Shown piece after piece: positions 55,158 through 64,000 of a stretch of 64,000 nt of DNA; within the stretch, counting starts at the first letter, position 1, and each line of letters starts with the position of its first letter. This DNA comes from Sphingopyxis sp. (GTDB taxonomy: Bacteria; Pseudomonadota; Alphaproteobacteria; Sphingomonadales; Sphingomonadaceae), in assembly GCA_017745175.1 (NCBI GenBank), contig JAGHZY010000020.1, forward strand, positions 69,734 through 133,733, read 5' to 3'. A program made the position numbers and the translations under genes. The notes under the pieces are model-generated. The model was not told the origin of the DNA. It made no database searches and saw only the letters and a program-made list of their open reading frames with translations.

Positions 55158-56714
55158 ATGTCCCTCCCCCCTGCCCGCAAGAACATGCTGGCCCTGATCG
55201 CGGTGTGCCTCGGTGCGCTGATGTTCGGCCTCGAGATCACAAGCGTCCCGGTGATCCTCCCGCGCCTCGAAGAGGTGCTTCGCGGCGACTTCCGCGAACT
55301 GCAGTGGGTCATGAACGCCTATACGCTCGCCTGCACGACCGTGCTGATGGCGACCGGGACGCTTGCCGATCGCTTTGGCCGCAAGCGCCTCTTCCTGATC
55401 AGCGTGGCCGCCTTCGGTGCGACCTCGGCGCTTTGCGGCCTTGCCGACAGCATGGCGCTGCTCGTCGCGGGCCGGTTTCTGCAGGGTCTTGCCGGCGGGG
55501 CCATGCTGATCTGTTCGATCGCGCTGCTCTCGCACCAGTTTCAGGATGCCCGCGATCGCGGCCGCGCCTTCGCAACCTGGGGCGTCGTCTCGGGAATCGG
55601 TCTCGGCTTCGGCCCGATCGTCGGAAGCGCGATCATCGCACTGGCCGGCTGGGAATGGATATTCCTCATCCATCTTCCCATTGCGCTCCTCACCCTCGCG
55701 ATCGCGGCCGGCACGATAACCGAATCGCGCGACCCCGATGCCGGCCGCCTCGACGTGACGGGAATATTGACTCTCTCGCTGGCGGTCTTCGGCCTCGTCT
55801 ATGTGATCACGCAGGGGGCCGCGCTCGGCCTGCCCGGCGCGATCGCGATCGCTGCCGTGACGGCCGTCAGTTTCGCCGCGTTCCTGCTGGCCGAACGGCG
55901 ACAGACGCATCCGATGTTCGATTTCTCGGTCTTTCGGAACCGCAGCTTTTCTGGCGCCATTCTCGGCTGCATCGCAATGAACGTCAGCTACTGGCCGTTC
56001 ATGATCTATCTGCCGATCTACCTCCAGGCCGGTCTCGGATACGATACCTTTGCCACCGGCCTGTGCCTGCTCGCCTACACCTTGCCGGCGCTGGTCTTTC
56101 CGCCCTTCGGCGAGCGCCTGTCGCTGCGGTACGGGCCGGGTGTCGTCATCCCGTCCGGCCTCGCGACGATCGGTCTCGGCTTTATCGCGATGAAGTTCGG
56201 GAGCATCGCGGCAGAGCCCGGCTGGCTGACGATGCTGCCCGGCCTGCTCCTTGCCGGCATCGGGATCGGCATCACCAACACGCCGGTGACCAACACCACG
56301 ACGGCGTCGGTTCCCCCGAGCCGGGCGGGCATGGCGTCGGGCATCGACATGAGCGCGCGGCTGATCACGCTGGCCGTGAACATCGCACTCATGGGCATAT
56401 TTCTCGTCGGAGGGATCGCCGCCGCGCTGCAACGCGCCGCGCCGACAGGAATCGATCCCGCCCGACTGCGGGTTGCCGCGGAAGCGATCGCCGCCGGCAA
56501 TACCGAAGCACTCGCGACCGGCCAGGCGGGCATCGGCACCCTGCCGGAGGCGCTGGTGCAGCATGGGCTCACCGCCGGTTTCGGCCTCGTCATGATCTAT
56601 GGGGGAGCCGCGGCGCTGATTCTGGCGATATCGAGCTTCGTCCTTTTCCGGCCGGGACGGGAACGCCCGTGCCTGCGCCCGGATAACGAAACGGGTGGCG
56701 GCTATGCCCTCTAG
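55158..56714 (+). CDS. DHA2-family MFS drug exporter (14 TMS)
   Basis: A 518-residue multidrug efflux transporter with about 14 hydrophobic helices. It has the DHA2 motifs: LADRFGRKRLFLISV (motif A) and SGIGLGFGPIVGSAI (antiporter motif C). Relatives such as SmvA, EmrB and QacA export dyes and disinfectants. The start at 55158 is chosen because GAAAGG lies 8 bases upstream; a GTG at 55149 is in frame. Control by the divergent LysR is likely. Convergent with the next LysR gene (10 bases apart). Confidence 0.92.
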   Translation: MSLPPARKNMLALIAVCLGALMFGLEITSVPVILPRLEEVLRGDFRELQWVMNAYTLACTTVLMATGTLADRFGRKRLFLISVAAFGATSALCGLADSMALLVAGRFLQGLAGGAMLICSIALLSHQFQDARDRGRAFATWGVVSGIGLGFGPIVGSAIIALAGWEWIFLIHLPIALLTLAIAAGTITESRDPDAGRLDVTGILTLSLAVFGLVYVITQGAALGLPGAIAIAAVTAVSFAAFLLAERRQTHPMFDFSVFRNRSFSGAILGCIAMNVSYWPFMIYLPIYLQAGLGYDTFATGLCLLAYTLPALVFPPFGERLSLRYGPGVVIPSGLATIGLGFIAMKFGSIAAEPGWLTMLPGLLLAGIGIGITNTPVTNTTTASVPPSRAGMASGIDMSARLITLAVNIALMGIFLVGGIAAALQRAAPTGIDPARLRVAAEAIAAGNTEALATGQAGIGTLPEALVQHGLTAGFGLVMIYGGAAALILAISSFVLFRPGRERPCLRPDNETGGGYAL

Positions 56715-56724
56715 GGTCAGGCCC

Positions 56725-57630
56725 CTAGTATCGCGCCGCGAGCGACGCCGCCATCGACGGGCGAACCTTCACGCGCGAGAACTGGCGGACCAGATAGTCG
56801 ATGAAGGCGCGCGTCGCGACCGACATGATCCCCGGCGAATAGACGACCCAGCATTTGCGGTCGTAGAAGGACCATTCGGCGTCGAGCGCGAGCATCCCGC
56901 CGCCCGCGAGGTCCTGACGGACGATACTGACCGGCAGGCAGGCGATGCCGAGACCCTTGCGCGCCGCACTGCGCAGCGCGATCCCGCTGTTGCTCATCCA
57001 GCGCGGATTGACCTTGACGCTGACATCGTCGTTGAAACTCATCGTCGCGCTGAGGTCGGTAAGGCAGTCGTGCTCGAGCAGATCCTGCGGCGCTTCGGGC
57101 CAGCCGCGCGCCGCGACATATTGGGGCGCGGCGCAGAGGCAGTAGGACAGATAGCCGAAGGTGCGCGCGCGCAGGTTCGAGTTGGGCAGGGCGCCGTAAC
57201 GGACGACGACGTCGAAGCGCTCCTGCACGATCTCGTTCTCGTTGAGATAGGCGATCGGCTCGATCACGATGCCCGGATGATCGGCGCTGAATTCGGCGAG
57301 CAGCGCCGACATGAAGTCCGACCCGAAAATATCGCTGAGCCCGACGCGCAGACGCCCGACGGGCTCGGTACTGTAGCGTCCGACCTGTTTCTCGACTTCG
57401 CTGAGGCGCGTTTGCAGGTCGGCGCATTCGCGGTGGAAGCTTTCGCCCGCGCCGGTCAGCGACAGGCGGCGGGTGGTGCGGACGAGCAGCTGGACGCCCA
57501 GTCGTTCCTCGAGCTCATGCACCGTCTTGCTGATATAGGATTTGGAAACGCCCAGATGATCGCCGGCGGCCGTAAAACTGCCCTGCTCGACAACCGCCAG
57601 AAATTCCTCGATTCCGCGCCAGCTCGACAT
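56725..57630 (-). CDS. LysR-family regulator, last gene of the amidohydrolase block
   Basis: A 301-residue regulator. HTH: EEFLAVVEQGSFTAAGDHLG then VSKSYISKTVHELEERLGVQ at ~8-47. The effector domain follows (VGRLRVGLSDIFGSDFMSAL). It lies 175 bases downstream of the amidohydrolase on the same strand, separated by a hairpin, so it may have its own promoter. It may control the TonB receptor 4 - MFS - amidohydrolase genes. Confidence 0.92.
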   Translation of the reverse strand: MSSWRGIEEFLAVVEQGSFTAAGDHLGVSKSYISKTVHELEERLGVQLLVRTTRRLSLTGAGESFHRECADLQTRLSEVEKQVGRYSTEPVGRLRVGLSDIFGSDFMSALLAEFSADHPGIVIEPIAYLNENEIVQERFDVVVRYGALPNSNLRARTFGYLSYCLCAAPQYVAARGWPEAPQDLLEHDCLTDLSATMSFNDDVSVKVNPRWMSNSGIALRSAARKGLGIACLPVSIVRQDLAGGGMLALDAEWSFYDRKCWVVYSPGIMSVATRAFIDYLVRQFSRVKVRPSMAASLAARY

Positions 57631-57755
57631 TGTCCCATCCCAAAAGGCCGGGATGCTCTATCAAGCAGGCGCCCGAATGCAATTGGCTTGTCCCATCGGG
57701 GCCATGCAAGCCGCCCCTTCCGCACCGTCTCGATCGAATAGCGATCAAAATCCGT

Positions 57756-57783
57756 CGTCATCCCGGCGCAGGCCGGGATGACG
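57756..57783. repeat. Perfect 12-bp palindromic hairpin
   Basis: Arms CGTCATCCCGGC (57756-57767) and GCCGGGATGACG (57772-57783) with loop GCAG. It shares the CGTCATCCCGG core of the long repeats at 4635 and 27632, so it is a short relative of that family. It sits 22 bases after the amidohydrolase stop and could end that transcript. Confidence 0.85.
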
Positions 57784-57805
57784 AGTAAGAAACGTCGGGG
57801 TCAGC

Positions 57806-58999
57806 CTACTCCGCCGCCTGCTTGACGAACAGTTCGCGGCGCGGACCGATTTCGCCCGCGACCTTCCACAACGCGTCGGCATCGACGTCGTAAACGTCGA
57901 GCGCGTTGATCCCGAGCATCGCCTGGATATCGTCGTCGGGCAGCCCGCCGAGGCTGACCGTCATCTTTTCGAGCGTGCTCGGCCACGTTCCTTCGGGGTG
58001 CGGATAGTCGGTCCCCCACAGGATGCGGTCGACGCCGATGTCATAATAGGCCTGCGTCGTTTCCTCGTCGGGCAGCGCCGAACAGCCGACCCAGACGTTG
58101 CGCGCGAAATACTCGCTCGGCTTCATGCTCATATTGGCATAATAATCGCCGAGCTTGCCGCTCGTGTGCTTCGCCGACGCGCGGATGTCCATGAGCTGCA
58201 TCACCCACGGGAACCAGAATTCGCCGCCCGCCTCGGTGAAGCAGACCTTGAGCTGCTTATATTCCTCGAACACCCCGCCGAAGGTCATCGACCACAGCGG
58301 CCGCGTCATCCAGAAGGCGAATTCGCACAGATAGGTGCCGATCCAGCCGGGCTGCGTCGTGTCATAGGCCGGCGAGCCGCCCGAATGGAAATGCAGCGGC
58401 ATATTGAGATCCTGCAGCATCGCCCAGATACGGTGATATTTGGTGTGGTTGTAGAGGTCGTACCCCTCGGTGATCGCGGGAAAGAACACGCCCTTGAGGC
58501 CGTTCTTGCGCGCCCATTCGATCTCCTTCGCGGTTTCGTCGAGATCGTAGAGCGCGGGAATGACCGCAAGGCCGATGCGGCGGTGCGGATCGTCCTGGCA
58601 GAATTCGGCGAGCCAGCGGTTGTGCGCGCGGGCGCCCGCCCACTGCAGTTCGGCGCGCGCGGCCGACGGCCGCAGCCCGATGTCGGCGCCGAACGGCGGC
58701 GCATTGCGCTCGGTGATGCCGTCGGGGAACAGCACCTCGGCCGCGACCCCGTCCTGGTTCAGCACGCGGTTGCGGATCGTGCCGTCCCACGCGCCTTCGA
58801 GGCCGTCGCCGACGCGCGCGCGCCACTTGGTGTTGAAGTCGTCGATCAGGAAGCGCTTTTCATGCTCCTCGCGCGCCTTGATCTCGAGCTGGACGGTGTC
58901 GTCGAACTGCTGGTGATATTTCGATTCGAGATAGTCGCGATAGCGCTCGGGCGGGAGGCCGACGTGGCCGTCCGACGAAATGACAAGATAACGATCCAT
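57806..58999 (-). CDS. Amidohydrolase-2 family metal-dependent hydrolase
   Basis: A 397-residue TIM-barrel hydrolase. The N-terminal metal motif is the DxH variant ISSDGHVGLP, with further metal and active-site residues in MPLHFHSGGSPAYD and the terminal Asp in LWGTDYPHPEGTWPS. Members of this subgroup (the ACMSD/gamma-resorcylate decarboxylase/hydrolase type) act as decarboxylases or C-C or C-N hydrolases in aromatic and steroid degradation. AGAGGAAAT lies just upstream of the ATG. It follows the MFS gene by 130 bases. Substrate unknown. Confidence 0.9.
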   Translation of the reverse strand: MDRYLVISSDGHVGLPPERYRDYLESKYHQQFDDTVQLEIKAREEHEKRFLIDDFNTKWRARVGDGLEGAWDGTIRNRVLNQDGVAAEVLFPDGITERNAPPFGADIGLRPSAARAELQWAGARAHNRWLAEFCQDDPHRRIGLAVIPALYDLDETAKEIEWARKNGLKGVFFPAITEGYDLYNHTKYHRIWAMLQDLNMPLHFHSGGSPAYDTTQPGWIGTYLCEFAFWMTRPLWSMTFGGVFEEYKQLKVCFTEAGGEFWFPWVMQLMDIRASAKHTSGKLGDYYANMSMKPSEYFARNVWVGCSALPDEETTQAYYDIGVDRILWGTDYPHPEGTWPSTLEKMTVSLGGLPDDDIQAMLGINALDVYDVDADALWKVAGEIGPRRELFVKQAAE

Positions 59000-59129
59000 A
59001 TTTCCTCTCCGCTTCATTCTTTACAATGCAGACCCTGCCCGGCCGCTCTCGCGGATCGGATCGGGCGCATGACGATGGTCCGACACTATGCGCTTCGCGC
59101 GCGGGAAAAAGCGGCCCGGCGGCAACGCA

Positions 59130-60380
59130 CTATCGCTCGTCATGAACAATGGCCGGATCGGACGGGGGCCGCGCCAGATGGTCGAACAGCAAGGCGGCGC
59201 AGATCGCCGCCGCGACCGCGAAGGGCGCGGGCCGCCACCCCTGATAGGCCATCGACGCGAGGATCGGCGGCAGCGTGATCGACGCGCCCGCAATCAGCGT
59301 GATCGCCGACGCGATTCCGACCTGCTCGCGCGCCGATCCCGCGAGCGACGCCGCGGCGCTGAAGCCCGGCCGCGCGAGCCCGTAGCCGAAGCTCGCGAGC
59401 GCGAACCCCGCGGCGGCCGGCCAGACGCCGCCGGACATCGCCACGGCATTCCCCGCCGCTGCGAGCGCGGCCCCCGCGCGCATCATCGTCCGCGGCGACA
59501 GCGACAGCAGCCGCACCAGCCCCCACTGCGCGAGCAGCGCGGCGATCGCGCCCGCCGTCATAGCGAGGCCGATCATCTTTTGCGCCGCCGCGGCGCCCGG
59601 CGGCATCCGGTCGATGATCACGAAACCGATGGTGTAGAGGTTGATCGCCTGCGCCGAGCAGAGGAGCAGCCCGAAACTGAGATGCCGCCCGATTGCCTTG
59701 CGGCGCCACACATCGGCGAGCGAGGGTGCGGCGGGGTCCGCCGCTGCTACCGTCACCATCGGCGATGCGGCGGGAAGGAACAGCCACGACCCCGCCAGCG
59801 CCAGCGCGCCGAGCAGTGCGAAGCCGAGCATCGGCCCGAAAGGCCCCAGCGGGTCGATCATCATCGCGGGGGCGATCGCGGGGCCGATGATCGTGCCGAG
59901 GCTGAGCGCGCCCGCGAGGCCGGCGATCGCGTGCGTGCGCTGCGCGCCCTCGGTCCGCGCCGCGACCAGCGCCTGCGTCGCGGTCGCCGCCGCGGACCCC
60001 AGCAAGCCGTATATCGACCGCAGCACGGCAAAGCAGCCGAAGGTCGCGACCGGCGGCAGCAGCGCGAGCAGGCCGAGCTCGACCGACAGCGCGCAGCCGC
60101 CCATCGAGAGCACGAAGCCGACAAGACCGGCGCGAATGTAGAAGGCCGGTCCGGCGCGCCCGATCCGCGACACCCAGAAAGGCGAACTGACCGCCCACGT
60201 CAGCGCCGAGACCGAAAAGATGCCCGCGACGAGGAAATCGGGGATGCGCAGCATCCGGCCGATCGCCGGCATCACCGACACGAGGCCGATGTTGCCGATC
60301 GCGGTCAGGAAGGTCACCGCCCCCAGAAAGGGCAGCACCCATCGTGACCCCGCGGGCGACGGGGACGAAAGCGCCGGCAC
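59130..60380 (-). CDS. MFS transporter beside TonB receptor 4
   Basis: A 416-residue inner-membrane transporter of about 12 helices (WVLPFLGAVTFLTAIGNIGL, GLVSVMPAIGRML). The start is a GTG at 60380, just 12 bases from the receptor stop, so the two are one transcription unit. It may move the compound imported by receptor 4 across the inner membrane, or export a product. Substrate unknown. Confidence 0.88.
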   Translation of the reverse strand: MPALSSPSPAGSRWVLPFLGAVTFLTAIGNIGLVSVMPAIGRMLRIPDFLVAGIFSVSALTWAVSSPFWVSRIGRAGPAFYIRAGLVGFVLSMGGCALSVELGLLALLPPVATFGCFAVLRSIYGLLGSAAATATQALVAARTEGAQRTHAIAGLAGALSLGTIIGPAIAPAMMIDPLGPFGPMLGFALLGALALAGSWLFLPAASPMVTVAAADPAAPSLADVWRRKAIGRHLSFGLLLCSAQAINLYTIGFVIIDRMPPGAAAAQKMIGLAMTAGAIAALLAQWGLVRLLSLSPRTMMRAGAALAAAGNAVAMSGGVWPAAAGFALASFGYGLARPGFSAAASLAGSAREQVGIASAITLIAGASITLPPILASMAYQGWRPAPFAVAAAICAALLFDHLARPPSDPAIVHDER

Positions 60381-60392
60381 CGGACCGTCCGA

Positions 60393-62708
60393 TCAGAAGC
60401 GGATACGCAGCTCTCCGCCGAAGCTGCGCGGATCGCCATATTGACCGAGCGTCAGGACGCCGAGGTTGATCGCGCTGACCTTATATTCCTTGTCGGTCAG
60501 ATTCTTGCCCCACAGCGCGAGTTCGGCCGTCGTGCCCCCGCCGAGCTCGATCCCCGCGAGCGCGATACGCGCGTCGAGCAGCCCGTAGGACGGCATCTTC
60601 GCGAGCGGGTCGGGGGTGATCGACGAGAACTGGCTGCTGCGCCAGCTGTAGTTCAGGCTCGTCTCGAGCCGCGCCCCGCCAAGATCGTGACGATAGAGCC
60701 CGCCGACCTGGTAATTCCATTTCGGGACGCGCGACAGCACATAGGTGTCGGTGACGTCGGTGCCGTCGGGCAGGATGAAATCGGTGTAGCGCGCATCGAC
60801 ATAGCCGCCGCCGAAATTGATCGTGAAGCCGTCGACGGGACGCAGCGTTCCCTCGACCTCGAAGCCGGTGAATTTCGCCTTGCCCGCGTTGATGATGTTC
60901 GTCGTCACGAGCGAGGGCACGAACACGCCGGCCTGGAAATCCTTGTAGATCGAATGATAGACCGCGGCGCTCAGGTTGAGCGCATTGCCGAGCCCCGCAT
61001 ATTTCATGCCGAGTTCGAACGACGTCAGCTTCTCGGGATTATAGGCCGTCATGAAGGCGGTGTTGGTCGCGGCGGTGTCGTTGATGCCCCCGCTCTTGAA
61101 CCCCGTCGCGACGCGCGCATAGACCGAGAAATCGGGCTGGATCTTGTACAGGATGTTGAATTCGGGGTTGAACCGTTTCCAGACTCCCGAATTTTCGAGC
61201 GGGCTGAGGTCGGTATAGCCGATGCCGCCCGCGCCCGGCCGCGCACCGGCGGCGGGCCCGCCGCTGCGGGTGACCGGATTGCCGTTCGCATCGCGCAGGA
61301 ACACCCCCGATCCGGGCGCCGCCGGATTGGCGCGATACGCCGAGTTCGACAGCAACAGTTCATAGGCGTGCTTCGATTCGCGCGTGTAGCGAAGCCCGAC
61401 CGATGCGGTCAGCCGCTCGTCGAGCGCGCGCGGCGTCCACGCGAACTGGCCGTAACCGGCGTAGGATTTCGAATGGCCGCCGCGTTCGCTGATGTCGAAG
61501 GCGTTGCCGCCGAACTGGAAGTTCCAGCGCGGATTATACACGTCATATTTGTCGTCGAGGTAGAAGGCGCCGAGCGTGTATTTGAAGTCGCCGACGGTCC
61601 CGATCGCCTGGAATTCCTGCGTGAACTGCCGGTAATTATTGTCGAGGATGATACGCAGCAGGTCGAGCGGGCTGCCGTCGAAGTCGCTCGCCGAGCGGGT
61701 GATTGCGGTCCGCCGCGCGGTGATCGACTTGAGCGTGAGATCGCCGATCCCTGGCTCCCATTCGAGCGTCAGCGCGTGGCCGTTGGTGCGATAATCGCTG
61801 CGGAGCGCGCTTTGCGCCCCGATCTCGCGCGTCCGGCCGCTCACGACATAGGGCTTCATCAGCGCGTTGACGAAGGCCGTCGCGCCCGATCCGGTGACCG
61901 CGGTCGCGACGAGCTGGTTCGGGGTGCCCTTGCTGTCCGAAATGTCATAGCTGTAAAGCGCGCTGAAGCTGCCCGACGGCCGCCACAGCAGGTCGGCGCG
62001 CGCCGCCCACAACTCTTCCTCGCCGAAATTGTCCTTGCGCAGCGAATTGCGGTAATAGCCGCCGTCGAGCTTGGTGATCACGCCGACCTTGGCGCTGAAA
62101 CCCGCGACCTCGGGCAGGTCGACCGAAAGCCGCTGGGTGAACTGGCCCCAGCTTCCGGCGCCCGCCAGAAACTGCCCGCCGAACTCGCCGCTCGGCTTGC
62201 GCGTGATGAGGTTGACCGCGCCGCCGATCGTGTTCTTGCCGTACAGCGTGCCCTGCGGCCCGCGCAGCACCTCGACGCGTTCGAGGTCGACGGTGTCGAA
62301 GGCCGCGCCGGTCGATTTCCCGATCGGCACGCCGTCGATATAGAGCCCCACCGGCTGGTCGCGCGCGAGGCTGGTGTCGGCCGACGGCGACAGGCCGCGG
62401 ATCGTGATCAACGGGCCGAAGCTGTTGCCGATCGTCTCGTTGATCTGGACGTTCGGCACGATCGTCGCGATGTCCGCCACGTTGCGGACCTGCGCGCGGT
62501 CGATCGCGGCGCTGCTGACTGCGGAGACCGAGATCGGCACGTCGACGAGCCGCTCCTCGCGCCGCTGCGCGGTGACGACGATGTCGCCCTCGGCGGGCGC
62601 GGCGCTGTCCGCGGCTTCGCCTTCGGATGCCTCCTGCGCCATCACGACCGATGAATTGAGCGCCGTCGCGGCCATGACCGCCCAAAAGGCGGTTTTCCGA
62701 AATGCCAT
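60393..62708 (-). CDS. TonB-dependent outer-membrane receptor 4
   Basis: A 771-residue receptor with signal (AFWAVMAATALNSSVVMAQ) and plug start DIVVTAQRREERLVDVPISV. Plug motifs are LITIRGLSPSADTSLARDQP and VDLERVEVLRGPQGTLYGKN. The barrel has FSVYARVATGFKSGGINDTA and YNPEKLTSFELGMKYAGLG, and the protein ends ...GGELRIRF with terminal Phe. GGAGGG is just upstream of the ATG at 62708. It is the same subtype as receptor 3 (AQRREERLVDVP). Part of TetR-TBDR-MFS-amidohydrolase. Confidence 0.95.
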   Translation of the reverse strand: MAFRKTAFWAVMAATALNSSVVMAQEASEGEAADSAAPAEGDIVVTAQRREERLVDVPISVSAVSSAAIDRAQVRNVADIATIVPNVQINETIGNSFGPLITIRGLSPSADTSLARDQPVGLYIDGVPIGKSTGAAFDTVDLERVEVLRGPQGTLYGKNTIGGAVNLITRKPSGEFGGQFLAGAGSWGQFTQRLSVDLPEVAGFSAKVGVITKLDGGYYRNSLRKDNFGEEELWAARADLLWRPSGSFSALYSYDISDSKGTPNQLVATAVTGSGATAFVNALMKPYVVSGRTREIGAQSALRSDYRTNGHALTLEWEPGIGDLTLKSITARRTAITRSASDFDGSPLDLLRIILDNNYRQFTQEFQAIGTVGDFKYTLGAFYLDDKYDVYNPRWNFQFGGNAFDISERGGHSKSYAGYGQFAWTPRALDERLTASVGLRYTRESKHAYELLLSNSAYRANPAAPGSGVFLRDANGNPVTRSGGPAAGARPGAGGIGYTDLSPLENSGVWKRFNPEFNILYKIQPDFSVYARVATGFKSGGINDTAATNTAFMTAYNPEKLTSFELGMKYAGLGNALNLSAAVYHSIYKDFQAGVFVPSLVTTNIINAGKAKFTGFEVEGTLRPVDGFTINFGGGYVDARYTDFILPDGTDVTDTYVLSRVPKWNYQVGGLYRHDLGGARLETSLNYSWRSSQFSSITPDPLAKMPSYGLLDARIALAGIELGGGTTAELALWGKNLTDKEYKVSAINLGVLTLGQYGDPRSFGGELRIRF

Positions 62709-62932
62709 AATGCCTCCCTCTCCGACTGCGGCCTCTTCGAGCCGCCGATATCCGGGCTTCTTCCGCTGGGCCCGATTACGGAGCGGGACGATAACCAACC
62801 TTCCGTGCCGATAAAGCGCGCCATCGTAACTACACTGTTCACCCATGTGGCGAATAGCCGCGCGCCCCGAAAATGATGCCCATCGGGTTCCGGCCCGGTT
62901 TTGCGGGTTGCGGGACCGGCACGGCCGAAGAA

Positions 62933-63553
62933 TCAGCAGAGATAACGGATCATCAGCCCAAGTGTTTCCGGTTCGATGGCGTCCCCCGCGAGCATGTCGG
63001 GACATTCGATTACGCCCCTGTGAACGATGGCCTCGGTGGCGGTTTCAAGGATGAAGGCCGCGAAAGCGGGATCGAGACCGGGCCGCAACCTGTCCTTGTG
63101 AAAAAGGAGGAAGGCTTCGAGCGCCCTGGCAATCCGGCGATGCGTATCCATTGCCAGCGCGATCTTGCCGATCCGGGGAACCTGCTCGGACAATATCTTG
63201 TGCAGCGACGGGTCGAGACGATGCGCTCTGACCCCCGCCTCGACATATGCCCTGAGCCCGTCTTCCAGCGAGACCGCTTCGGGATGCGCCAGCGCGGCGC
63301 CCAGAATCGCTGTCACTTCCCCGGCATGGCGCTCGACGAGGGTCGCGACCAGCGCCTCCCTGTTCGGAAAATATTGATAGAGAGAGCCGATGCTCACCCC
63401 CGCCCGCCGCGCCACGCGCCCGGTGGTCATGCCGTCGTAGCCATGCTCGACGAGGATGTGAGCGGTCGCGGTGATGATCGCCTCCACCGTCGCGCGCGAA
63501 CGCTCCTGGCGCGGGCGTTTTCTGGGGGCGGTGGCGACTGCGACGCTCGGCAT
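62933..63553 (-). CDS. TetR-family regulator upstream of TonB receptor 4
   Basis: A 206-residue repressor. HTH: VEAIITATAHILVEHGYDGM then TTGRVARRAGVSIGSLYQYF at ~22-61, with C-terminal helical ligand-binding domain. The start at 63553 (MPSVAVATAP) is chosen because the upstream frame runs into the operator; an ATG at 63580 is also in frame and lies inside the palindrome. It is divergent from the peroxiredoxin-like gene and 224 bases upstream of receptor 4. Confidence 0.92.
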   Translation of the reverse strand: MPSVAVATAPRKRPRQERSRATVEAIITATAHILVEHGYDGMTTGRVARRAGVSIGSLYQYFPNREALVATLVERHAGEVTAILGAALAHPEAVSLEDGLRAYVEAGVRAHRLDPSLHKILSEQVPRIGKIALAMDTHRRIARALEAFLLFHKDRLRPGLDPAFAAFILETATEAIVHRGVIECPDMLAGDAIEPETLGLMIRYLC

Positions 63554-63576
63554 GGACGATCCGGGGAATGCGAGTG

Positions 63577-63608
63577 GCAATAATGTGAGGGATGTCTCAC
63601 ATTATTGC
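63577..63608. promoter_or_regulatory. Perfect 32-base palindromic operator between TetR and the peroxiredoxin-like gene
   Basis: Arms GCAATAATGTGAG (63577-63589) and CTCACATTATTGC (63596-63608) flank six bases. It sits between the divergent tetR and peroxiredoxin-like genes, 24 bases from the tetR start, where it would repress both. Its exact symmetry marks it as the probable TetR operator. Confidence 0.85.
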
Positions 63609-63634
63609 TCGATATGGACGCAAGGATCAAGATC

Positions 63635-64000
63635 ATGGAGCCGGAGGGAACAGGGCATGGCGCAATGCTGCGCCCGTCGAGGGGGGTGCTGCGACCGGGC
63701 GCGCTGGTTTCGACCGGCACGTAACGGACATTTTCGGCAAGCGCGTCGCCCTTGCCGATCCCGACAGGCTGGTGCACCTGCAATTCCGGCGTTTTGCGGG
63801 ATGCCCCGCCTGCGATCTCCATCTGCGCGAGCTCGCCCGGCGCCACGCCGAGATCGAGGCGCTTGGCATTCGCGAGGCCGTGGTATTTCATTCGCCCGCC
63901 GAAGCGCTGCGGACCCATGCCGGCGACCTGCCCTTTGCGCTTGTCGCCGATCCGGAGAAGCGGCTGTATCACGAGTTCGGCGTGGAAACCTCGTGGCGCG
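63635..64000 (+). pseudogene. AhpC/TSA-like (peroxiredoxin-like) protein, frameshifted and cut by the window end
   Basis: The first frame begins at ATG 63614, 63635 or 63665 and reads ...LRPSRGVLRPGALVS before stopping at 63722. The next frame continues immediately as DRHVTDIFGKRVALADPDRL, then VHLQFRRFAGCPACDLHLRE and VVFHSPAEALRTHAGDLPFA, ending ...LYHEFGVETSWR at the window edge. FRRFAGCPACDLHLRE is the redox CxxC motif of the peroxiredoxin-like family related to AhpC/TSA. One G restored at about 63712 (TCGAC to TCGGAC) gives one frame. The divergent TetR and the shared palindrome suggest it is the main TetR target. It may be a homopolymer error; the 3' end is outside the window. Confidence 0.7.

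Overview
The window is a high-GC chromosomal segment from an alphaproteobacterium of the Sphingomonadaceae, probably a Sphingopyxis-like organism; this is an inference from gene content. The evidence is four large TonB-dependent receptors in 64 kb, a DivL-type tyrosine pseudo-kinase, the AmgK/MurU recycling pair, AddAB instead of RecBCD, a TonB receptor paired with a TPR-sulfotransferase, and intergenic inverted repeats of a kind common in sphingomonads. No rRNA, CRISPR array, insertion sequence or prophage was seen. One tRNA (Arg, CCG) is present.

Left part (1-35 kb), mostly core genes: the 3' end of glnA; a decayed xre/membrane-protein pair; lipoproteins; an M20 peptidase; an aldehyde dehydrogenase; argJ; then a tightly overlapping minus-strand run divL-tsaE-amgK-murU-addB-addA with trxA just downstream, linking cell-cycle signalling, tRNA modification, peptidoglycan recycling and recombinational repair. 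Next come TonB receptor 1 with a TPR-sulfotransferase, ahcY, yqgE, a peroxiredoxin, TonB receptor 2, amn (AMP nucleosidase), and an AraC regulator divergent from a fosmidomycin-resistance type exporter.

Middle part (35-46.6 kb): a GFA-family enzyme, a broken lipoprotein gene, a DUF3617 lipoprotein, tRNA-Arg, a YeiH-type transporter, a zinc-ribbon membrane protein divergent from ftsE-ftsX-ydcF-plsC, the tyrA/hisC pair, and the metX-GNAT-metW operon.

Right part (46.6-64 kb) is accessory and catabolic. Its first block has a TetR regulator divergent from TonB receptor 3, facing a minus-strand operon Rieske oxygenase - acetoacetate-decarboxylase-like protein - SDR - MFS transporter. Its second block has TetR - TonB receptor 4 - MFS - amidohydrolase - LysR in one orientation, with a DHA2 drug-efflux gene and another LysR between the blocks. 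Together these look like uptake, inner-membrane transport, oxidation and ring or chain processing of hydrophobic organic compounds; the substrates are not known.

A recurring oddity is that five small genes (xre regulator, its membrane partner, a SEC-C protein, a lipoprotein, a peroxiredoxin-like protein) each become normal-looking proteins if one or two single bases in short homopolymers are corrected, whereas all large genes are intact. This is either recent decay of dispensable genes or localised homopolymer errors in the assembly.
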